Source of the DNA: Novosphingobium sp. KCTC 2891
Lineage (GTDB): Bacteria; Pseudomonadota; Alphaproteobacteria; Sphingomonadales; Sphingomonadaceae
Direction: 5' to 3'
DNA: 57,449 bases
NCBI RefSeq assembly: GCF_025938155.1
Contig: NZ_JAPCZG010000016.1
Coordinates: forward strand, 1 to 57,449
In this document: positions 51,374 to 57,449 of the stretch, piece after piece
Layout of the letters: each line of letters begins with the position of its first letter
Position numbering within the stretch: position 1 is the stretch's first letter
Notes under the pieces: model-generated
Told to the model about the DNA's origin: nothing
Databases searched by the model: none
Seen by the model: the letters and a program-made list of their open reading frames with translations, nothing else
Position numbers and translations under genes: made by a program

Positions 51374-52537
51374 TTGGGCGCATTTGATCTCCCACGGCCA
51401 TCGTTCATGCAGGACGATGAGCTGCGCATGTTCGAAGAAGCGGTCGATCGCTTCCTTGATGTTCATGCCGATGACGCCGCGCGGGCACGCTGGCGCGATC
51501 AGGGCTTTGTCGATCGCGAGACCTGGCTGGCTGCGGGCGAGGCGGGTCTTCTCGGGTGTTCGCTTCCCGAAGAATATGGCGGGTCCGGCGGCGATTTTCG
51601 CTATGACGCGCTGTTGATGGAGCGACTGGGCCTGAAGCAGGCGCTGCATTTTGCCATTCCGCTGCACACCACCGTGGTCGCACCCTACATCGCGGCCTAC
51701 GCCAGTGAGGATTTGAGGAAGCGCTTGCTGCCTGGAGCCATCTCGGGCGAGAAGCTCATGGCCGTGGCCATGACCGAACCGGGCGCCGGTTCCGATCTGC
51801 AGGGCATGAAGAGCACGGCGGTGCGCGATGGTGACCACTACGTCATCAACGGGCAGAAAACCTTCATTTCTAACGGTTACGGCTGCGATGTCGTGATCGT
51901 TGCGGCCAAGACCGACGCGACGGCGGGCGCACGCGGCATTTCGCTGTTCGTGGTGGAAGTGGACAAGGTGGAAGGCTTCCAGCGGGGCCGGCTTCTTGAC
52001 AAGCTGGGCCAGGAAGGGCGCGATACCACCGAACTGTTCTTCTCCGACATGCGCGTTCCGGTGGAAAACCTGCTGGGCGGTGTCGAGGGGCAGGGCTTCC
52101 GCATGTTGATGGAGATGCTGCCCAAGGAGCGCCTCGTCATCGCGTGGCAGGCAATGGGCATGATCGAATCTGCGCTGGCGCTGACCGTCGATTATACGCG
52201 CGAGCGCAAAGCGTTCGGAAAATCTCTGTTCGAGCAGCAGAACACACAGTTCAAGCTGGCTGACTGCAAGACGCGCGCCACGGTAGCCAAGACGTTCCTT
52301 TACCACTGCACCGAGAAGCTGGTTCACGGTCAGCTCGATGCGGCTACGGCGTCGATGGCGAAGCTGTTTGTAACCGAGGCGCAAGCGTTCATCATTGATG
52401 AATGCCTGCAGCTGTTCGGTGGTTACGGATACATGCTCGAGTATCCAATTTCCGAGATGTACAAGGATGCTCGTGCTTATCGCATCTACGGTGGATCGAG
52501 CGAAATCATGAAGATGCTGATCGCCCGCTCGATCTGA
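51374..52537 (+). CDS. Acyl-CoA dehydrogenase
   Basis: 387 residues from a TTG start. AAAGGGG lies nine bases upstream, and the resulting FDLPRPSFMQDDELRMFEEA matches relatives, while the internal ATG at 51407 has no ribosome-binding site. FAD/substrate motifs are VAMTEPGAGSDLQGMKSTA and VINGQKTFISNG. The C-terminal signature is RIYGGSSEIMKMLIARS, in which the medium-chain catalytic Glu (IYEGT) is Gly. I could not find the alternative glutamate of long-chain enzymes either. It starts a tight rightward beta-oxidation operon (30 bp to hydratase, 3 bp to ligase). Confidence 0.9.
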   Translation: MGAFDLPRPSFMQDDELRMFEEAVDRFLDVHADDAARARWRDQGFVDRETWLAAGEAGLLGCSLPEEYGGSGGDFRYDALLMERLGLKQALHFAIPLHTTVVAPYIAAYASEDLRKRLLPGAISGEKLMAVAMTEPGAGSDLQGMKSTAVRDGDHYVINGQKTFISNGYGCDVVIVAAKTDATAGARGISLFVVEVDKVEGFQRGRLLDKLGQEGRDTTELFFSDMRVPVENLLGGVEGQGFRMLMEMLPKERLVIAWQAMGMIESALALTVDYTRERKAFGKSLFEQQNTQFKLADCKTRATVAKTFLYHCTEKLVHGQLDAATASMAKLFVTEAQAFIIDECLQLFGGYGYMLEYPISEMYKDARAYRIYGGSSEIMKMLIARSI

Positions 52538-52567
52538 ATAGATCTATTGTTTCAGACAGGATTCCCT

Positions 52568-53326
52568 ATGGCCGTTGAATTCACCATCGATGATGGCGTC
52601 GCCATCATTACCATCAACCGTCCCGAAGCGCGCAATGCCGTGGACCGGGAAACCGCGCTGGGCATTGCCGAAGCGGTCGAGCGCATCAACAATGATGACG
52701 CCATCCGCGTGGCGGTCATTACCGGCGCGGGCGGCAATTTCTGCGCGGGGATGGACCTCAAGGCTTTCCTGCGCGGCGAAGTCGTGAAGCTTCCGGGAAC
52801 CGGTTTTGCCGGTATGGCCCAGGCCAAGCTGGCCAAGCCGTTCATCGCCGCGGTGGAGGGCTATGCGTTGGCCGGCGGTTTTGAGATCATGCTCGCGTGC
52901 GACATGGTCGTTGCCTCGGAGAGCGCGAAATTCGGACTTACCGAAGTGAAGCGCGGACTGGTGGCCAATGCCGGTGGTCTTGTCCGCCTGCCGCGCCAGC
53001 TGCCGATCAAGATCGCTTCCGAACTGGTGCTGACGGGTGAGATTTTCCCGGCCACCCATGTGTCCGCGCACGGCCTTATCAATCGCCTGGTTCCTGCTGG
53101 CGAGGCCCTGGCCACGGCTATCGGTATCGCTCGCATCATTGCCGCCAACGGTCCCTTGGCCGTTGCCGTCAGCCGCAAGGTCTTGAACGAAAGCCGCGAA
53201 TGGCCGGAAGCGGAAATGTTCGATCGCCAGAACGAACTGACGTTGCCAGTGTTTCAGTCGGAAGACGCCCGCGAGGGTGCGTCCGCTTTTGCCGAAAAGC
53301 GGGCGCCGGTCTGGAAGGGGCGCTGA
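52568..53326 (+). CDS. Enoyl-CoA hydratase
   Basis: 252 residues. Oxyanion-hole motif NFCAGMDLKAF. Both catalytic glutamates are present in EGYALAGGFEIMLACDMVVA and FGLTEVKRGLVANAGG. This is the most canonical of the three crotonases here and should hydrate the enoyl-CoA made by the upstream acyl-CoA dehydrogenase. The ATG at 52568 follows ACAGGATTCCCT. It is 30 bp after the dehydrogenase and three bases before the ligase. Confidence 0.92.
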   Translation: MAVEFTIDDGVAIITINRPEARNAVDRETALGIAEAVERINNDDAIRVAVITGAGGNFCAGMDLKAFLRGEVVKLPGTGFAGMAQAKLAKPFIAAVEGYALAGGFEIMLACDMVVASESAKFGLTEVKRGLVANAGGLVRLPRQLPIKIASELVLTGEIFPATHVSAHGLINRLVPAGEALATAIGIARIIAANGPLAVAVSRKVLNESREWPEAEMFDRQNELTLPVFQSEDAREGASAFAEKRAPVWKGR

Positions 53327-53329
53327 ACG

Positions 53330-54889
53330 ATGTCTGCGGCGCTCACACTGGACCATGATCGACTGACCACGCTGTGGGAGGTTGTGGATTACCACGCGAG
53401 CGTTCGCGGCGATGCGGATGCGATCCAGTTCGAAGGCCACACGATCACGTACGCCGGATTGCGCGAGGCGGCTTTGCGCCTCGCGGCTGGCCTTGCGGCA
53501 ACCGGCGTGGGTAGGGGCAGCCGGGTGGCCTATCTCGGCAAGAACGGCGACCGCTATTTCGTCCTGCTGTTCGCCTTGGCGCGCATTGGTGCGGTGATGG
53601 TGCCGCTCAACTGGCGCCTGGCGGCTGAAGAATGGGGTTATATCGTTCGCGACGCCGGCGTGATGCGCCTGTTCTGCGACAGCGAGTTCGGCAGCCCTGC
53701 CGCAACGCTCGCGGCGGCCTGCGGCCTGCCGGGTGCCGAAACGATCCCGGCAGACCCGCAGGGCGCACACGCCATAACCCACGTGCCGCTGCCTGGCCCG
53801 TCCGACACCGTGTTCCAGGTCTATACGTCTGGCACCACCGGCCATCCCAAGGGCGCGCTTCTGACCAATGCCAACCTGTTGGCCTTGCGCGCTCCGGGAT
53901 ACCGGGCGGGCCTTGAATGGTTTCCGCAGCCCGAGACAACGATGCTCGTGGTCCTGCCGGTGGCGCATATCGCAGGCACCGCGTATGCGCTGTTCGGTTT
54001 CTATGCCGGGGCGCGCATTGCGCTTGCACGTGAGTTCGACCCGGTCGAGGTTTTATCCCTGATCGAACGCGAGCGGGCGGACTACATCCTGCTGGCACCT
54101 GCCGCGATGCAGCTTCTGATGGATTGCCCCGCCGCCGCGCGCACCGATTTCGGCAGTCTGCGCTACATCACTTATGGCGCGGCCCCGATCCCCGAAGTGC
54201 AATTGCAGCAGGCGTTGAAGGTGTTCGGCTGCGGCTTCGTGCAAATGTATGGCATGAGCGAGGCGTCGGGGGGCGTCGTGGCGCTGGATCCGGGCGATCA
54301 TGTTTGCGGCATCCCGGGGCGCTTGCGATCTGCGGGGCGTGCGATGCCGGGCGTGGAAGTGGGCGTCATGGACGATGGCGGCGCCTTGCTCCCGCCCGAT
54401 ACCACGGGCGAGATCGTGGTGCGTTCGGCGGCCGTCATGTCCGGTTACTGGAACCTGCCGCAGGCGACCGCCGAGACGCTGACTGCGGACGGTTGGCTGC
54501 GTACCGGCGATATCGGCCGGATCGACGAGGAAGGTTATGTCTATGTACTGGACAGAGCCAAGGACATGATCATCTCAGGCGGGGAGAACGTGTATCCCGC
54601 CGAAGTGGAAAACGCGGTTTTCAGCCATCCCGACGTGGCCGATGTAGCGGTGATCGGGGTGCCCTCGGCGCGCTGGGGTGAAGAAGTGGCTGCGATCGTG
54701 GTGCCACGCCCGGGTGCGGATCCCCGCCTTGAGGATATCCAGGAATGGGTCGGAGGCAGGCTCGCGCGGTTCAAGGTGCCGCGTCACCTGTATCTGGCGG
54801 AGTCCCTTCCCCGAAACGCGGGCAACAAGATCTTGCGCCGCATGCTGCGCGAGCCGTTCTGGCAGGGCCACGATCGCCGCGTGAACTGA
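53330..54889 (+). CDS. AMP-dependent acyl-CoA synthetase (ligase) 2
   Basis: 519 residues, ANL superfamily, FadD3/FadD13-like length. Phosphate loop VYTSGTTGHPKGALLTN, then YGMSEASGG, WLRTGDIGRIDEEGY with DRAKDMIISGGENVYPAEVE, and the catalytic lysine in PRNAGNKILRRMLRE. It makes acyl-CoA from a free acid and ATP. It starts three bases after the hydratase stop, so the three genes form one unit for activation, desaturation and hydration. Confidence 0.92.
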   Translation: MSAALTLDHDRLTTLWEVVDYHASVRGDADAIQFEGHTITYAGLREAALRLAAGLAATGVGRGSRVAYLGKNGDRYFVLLFALARIGAVMVPLNWRLAAEEWGYIVRDAGVMRLFCDSEFGSPAATLAAACGLPGAETIPADPQGAHAITHVPLPGPSDTVFQVYTSGTTGHPKGALLTNANLLALRAPGYRAGLEWFPQPETTMLVVLPVAHIAGTAYALFGFYAGARIALAREFDPVEVLSLIERERADYILLAPAAMQLLMDCPAAARTDFGSLRYITYGAAPIPEVQLQQALKVFGCGFVQMYGMSEASGGVVALDPGDHVCGIPGRLRSAGRAMPGVEVGVMDDGGALLPPDTTGEIVVRSAAVMSGYWNLPQATAETLTADGWLRTGDIGRIDEEGYVYVLDRAKDMIISGGENVYPAEVENAVFSHPDVADVAVIGVPSARWGEEVAAIVVPRPGADPRLEDIQEWVGGRLARFKVPRHLYLAESLPRNAGNKILRRMLREPFWQGHDRRVN

Positions 54890-55022
54890 TGATCGCGCGG
54901 CGATGACTGCAACTTGTCTCTGGACGTAGCTCGGCTTGCTTGGCTCGCTCGGGGCGTTGGCTTTGTGTTCTGGCTGGCACATCCGGTTTGCTTGAAGTGC
55001 CATTGCCCAAGCAGGATTCTCC

Positions 55023-56195
55023 ATGACCGACTATCTCGCCATTGACGCTCTCTCGCGAGAGGCGCTGTTCACGCCTTTGCAGTTGCGCGATGTGGTTCTT
55101 CCCAACCGTATCGTGATGTCGCCCATGACGCGCGGTTTCAGCCCGGGCGGCGCGCCGGACGAGAACGTGGCCGCGTATTACCGTCGCCGGGCTGAAGGCG
55201 GTACAGGGTTGATCGTGACCGAGGGCGTGGCGGTGGACCATCCCACTGCGCTCGGCGATGCCGGTCTTCAGGAACAGGACGTGCCCTACCTTGCAGGCGA
55301 TGCTTCGCTGGCAGGTTGGCGCAACGTCGTCTCGCAGGTCCATGCCGCAGGGGGCAAGATCATCCCGCAGCTGTGGCACCAGGGCGCCATGCGCAAGCCC
55401 GGCAGCGGCCCGTTCCCCGATGTGCGCTCGGTCAGCCCGTCCGGCATCTGGGGGCCGCTTGGCCGGATGACCTCGATCGACGCGGCCAGCGTCCCCGCAG
55501 ATTCTCGCATCGGCGAGCCGATGACCGAGGAGGTGATCGAGGAAGTGATCGAAGCGTTCGTGCGGTGTGCACGCAACGCCATCGATGTGGGTTTTGACGG
55601 CATCGCGCTGCATGGCGCGCATGGCTACCTGCTCGACAACTTCCTGTGGGAGGGCACCAACCAGCGCGATGACCGTTGGGGTGGCGACCGCCGCCGCCGT
55701 TCTGAATTCCCGGCCGAGATCGTGCGCCGCATCCGCCGCGAAATCGGCGAGGGCTTTCCCATTTTCTTCCGCTTCTCGCAGTGGAAGCAGCAGGATTTTC
55801 GGGCAACCCTGGCAGATACGCCGGAAGAGCTGGCAGAAGTTCTGGGCCCGCTGGCTGAAGCCGGTGTCGACGTGTTCGACGCCAGCGTGCGTTACTACAA
55901 TCGCGGCGCGTTCGAAGGCTCGCCCATCAATCTTGCCGGCTGGGCAAAGAAGGTCACCGGCAAGGCCTCGATGACAGTGGGCGGCGTCGGCATCAACCAG
56001 GGGATGTACGATCGCGACAAGCCGGCCGAGGCGGTCTTCGATTACGCTCCGCTGCTCGAACGCTTCGCCAACGGCGAATTCGATCTCGTCGCGGTGGGCC
56101 GCGCGCTCATCGGTGATCCGGCGTGGGCGGCCAAGTTCCGCACCGGCGCTTTTCCTCGTGTATATCGTTCGAGTGATGATCGAGTTTTGACCTGA
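55023..56195 (+). CDS. Old yellow enzyme family NADH:flavin oxidoreductase 2
   Basis: 390 residues, FMN TIM barrel only (no second FAD domain). LFTPLQLRDVVLPNRIVMSPM opens the barrel, followed by IPQLWHQG, the substrate-binding pair in HGAHGYLLDNFLWEGTNQR (His-x-x-His intact) and DRWGG. It reduces the C=C bond of an enone or nitroalkene-type substrate with NAD(P)H. Unlike the OYE at 495-2450 it keeps the canonical histidines. It lies 133 bp after the ligase and 105 bp before the thiolase, probably in the same operon. Confidence 0.92.
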   Translation: MTDYLAIDALSREALFTPLQLRDVVLPNRIVMSPMTRGFSPGGAPDENVAAYYRRRAEGGTGLIVTEGVAVDHPTALGDAGLQEQDVPYLAGDASLAGWRNVVSQVHAAGGKIIPQLWHQGAMRKPGSGPFPDVRSVSPSGIWGPLGRMTSIDAASVPADSRIGEPMTEEVIEEVIEAFVRCARNAIDVGFDGIALHGAHGYLLDNFLWEGTNQRDDRWGGDRRRRSEFPAEIVRRIRREIGEGFPIFFRFSQWKQQDFRATLADTPEELAEVLGPLAEAGVDVFDASVRYYNRGAFEGSPINLAGWAKKVTGKASMTVGGVGINQGMYDRDKPAEAVFDYAPLLERFANGEFDLVAVGRALIGDPAWAAKFRTGAFPRVYRSSDDRVLT

Positions 56196-56300
56196 GGCGC
56201 AGGGACGTTTGCTTGGGTGTTGTGAGTGCGTGGCTGATTTGTTGCGTGGGGATAAGCAGGTTTTTCAGTTGTATTGGCAAACATGTGGAACGATCGAGTG

Positions 56301-57449
56301 ATGCAGAACAATCCGGTTATCGTTGACATCGCGCGATCGCCGATGGGGCGTGGCAAGGCTGGCGGGGCTTTGTCCGAGGTTCATCCTGCGGACTTGCTGA
56401 TGCAGGTTCTGGTGGGGATCGTGGAGCGCAACAAGCTTGATCCGGGTCTGGTCGACGACCTGATCATGGGCTGTGTGAGCCAGGCCGGCGAGCAGGCGGT
56501 TCCGACGGGGCGCACGGCGTGGCTGGCGGCGGGGTATCCGCTGCACGTGCCGTGCACGATGGTGGAGCGGCGGTGCGGTTCGAGCCAGCAGGCGGTGCAT
56601 TTTGCGGCGCAGGGGATTGCGGCGGGTGCCTACGAGATCGTGCTTGCGGGCGGGATCGAGTCGATGAGCCGGGTGCCGATGGGCAGTGCGCGCATGGGCA
56701 AGGACCCGCACGGGGTGGCCTATGAGCAGCGGTTCCCGGGCACGGTGGGGCAGGGCATCTCGGCCGAACTGATCGCGGCGCGCTGGGGCATCTCGCGCGA
56801 GGCGATGGATGCCTATTCGGCGCGTTCGCACCAGCTGGCCGAGCAGGCCCGCGTTGCCGGGCACCTTGCGCGCGAGATCGTGGCGATCGACACGCCGGCG
56901 GGCCGGGTGAGCGAGGACGAGACGATCCGCGCCTCGAGCACGGCCGAAGGGCTGGCGCAGCTCAAGACCTCGTTCAACAACGACGAGATCGCGGCGCGCT
57001 TTCCCGAGATCGACTGGAGCGTGACGGCGGGCAACAGCTCGCAGATCACCGATGGCGCCTCGGTGGCGCTGGTGATGTCCGAGAAGATGGCGGGCAAGCT
57101 GGGCCTGCGCCCGCGCGCGCGCTTCGTGGCGTTCGACGTGATCGCCGACGATCCGCTGCTGATGCTGACCGCGCCGATCCCGGCGACGCAGCGTGCGCTG
57201 GCCAAGGCCGGCCTCAAGGTGGACGATATCGACCACTACGAGGTGAACGAGGCGTTCGCCTCGGTGCCGCTGGCGTGGCTCAAGGACATCAAGGCCGACC
57301 CTGCGCGGCTGAACCCGCGCGGCGGTGCGATCGCGCTGGGCCATCCGCTGGGTGCATCGGGCACGCGGCTGATGAGCTCGATGCTGTACGGGCTGGAAGA
57401 AACGGGCGGGCGCTATGGCCTGCAGACGATGTGCGAGGCGGGCGGCCAG
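56301..57449 (+). CDS. Thiolase (acetyl-CoA acetyltransferase type), 3' end cut by the window
   Basis: At least 383 residues, still open at the window end. The nucleophilic cysteine is in VERRCGSSQQAVHFAAQG, then GGIESMSRVPMG, NSSQITDGASVALVMSE, EVNEAFASVPLAW, the catalytic His in GGAIALGHPLGASGTR, and the start of the last motif CEAGGQ. All catalytic residues are visible, so only some ten residues are missing. It performs thiolytic release of acetyl- or propionyl-CoA. Start ATG 56301 (GGAACGATCGAG upstream) or ATG 56283. Third-position GC looks higher than in the neighbouring OYE gene. Confidence 0.92.
   Translation, partial: MQNNPVIVDIARSPMGRGKAGGALSEVHPADLLMQVLVGIVERNKLDPGLVDDLIMGCVSQAGEQAVPTGRTAWLAAGYPLHVPCTMVERRCGSSQQAVHFAAQGIAAGAYEIVLAGGIESMSRVPMGSARMGKDPHGVAYEQRFPGTVGQGISAELIAARWGISREAMDAYSARSHQLAEQARVAGHLAREIVAIDTPAGRVSEDETIRASSTAEGLAQLKTSFNNDEIAARFPEIDWSVTAGNSSQITDGASVALVMSEKMAGKLGLRPRARFVAFDVIADDPLLMLTAPIPATQRALAKAGLKVDDIDHYEVNEAFASVPLAWLKDIKADPARLNPRGGAIALGHPLGASGTRLMSSMLYGLEETGGRYGLQTMCEAGGQ

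Overview
The window looks like a sphingomonad chromosome (Novosphingobium, Sphingobium or a close relative). It is GC-rich, starts with the 3' part of an initiator tRNA of alphaproteobacterial type, and carries three TonB-dependent receptors, many SDR and MDR dehydrogenases, two P450s, a Rieske oxygenase and a full set of acyl-CoA enzymes. Genus is an inference. Almost the whole 57 kb is one catabolic region for a hydrophobic, probably polycyclic or terpenoid/steroid-like substrate. The substrate itself cannot be read from the sequence.

Layout. (1) 1-204: partial tRNA-fMet plus a 163-bp direct repeat that recurs at 14641-14803. The two copies bracket a 14.4-kb block (205-14640). That block holds a leftward operon (NTF2-like protein, Rieske oxygenase, TonB receptor, ABM-like protein, P450, Zn-alcohol dehydrogenase, old-yellow-enzyme/dienoyl-CoA reductase), two tandem TetR paralogues facing it, then an SDR and a crotonase divergent from a quinone oxidoreductase across a perfect 16-bp palindrome. 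(2) 14804-15515: debris, namely the C-terminus of a probable acyl-CoA carboxyltransferase and a decayed IS3-family transposase. (3) 15.6-23 kb: AraC and IclR regulators, an alpha-methylacyl-CoA racemase-type gene, and a 1163-residue fused indolepyruvate ferredoxin oxidoreductase. (4) 23-29 kb, leftward: GMC oxidoreductase with its small subunit, quinone oxidoreductase, acyl-CoA ligase, SDR. (5) 29.3-34.4 kb, rightward: amidohydrolase, AraC regulator, SDR, ketosteroid-dehydrogenase-like flavoprotein, SnoaL-like protein, strong terminator. (6) 34.4-37.7 kb: two divergent amidohydrolases and a flavin reductase. (7) 37.7-44.8 kb, leftward: TonB receptor, PQQ dehydrogenase with cytochrome c domain, P450, ferredoxin, SDR. 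(8) 45.2-51.2 kb, leftward: third TonB receptor, crotonase plus SDR, second ketosteroid-dehydrogenase-like protein. (9) 51.4-57.4 kb, rightward: acyl-CoA dehydrogenase, enoyl-CoA hydratase, acyl-CoA ligase, old yellow enzyme, and a thiolase cut by the window end.

How they could work together (inference). The receptors import the substrate. P450s, the Rieske enzyme and the PQQ/GMC/SDR/MDR dehydrogenases oxidise it. The two KstD-like flavoproteins desaturate rings next to a ketone. Ligases, the racemase, acyl-CoA dehydrogenase, hydratases and thiolase carry out beta-oxidation, and the ferredoxin oxidoreductase turns a 2-oxoacid into an acyl-CoA. No extradiol dioxygenase, no HsaA-type oxygenase and no ferredoxin reductase are visible, so parts of the route must lie elsewhere or the route differs from known steroid pathways.
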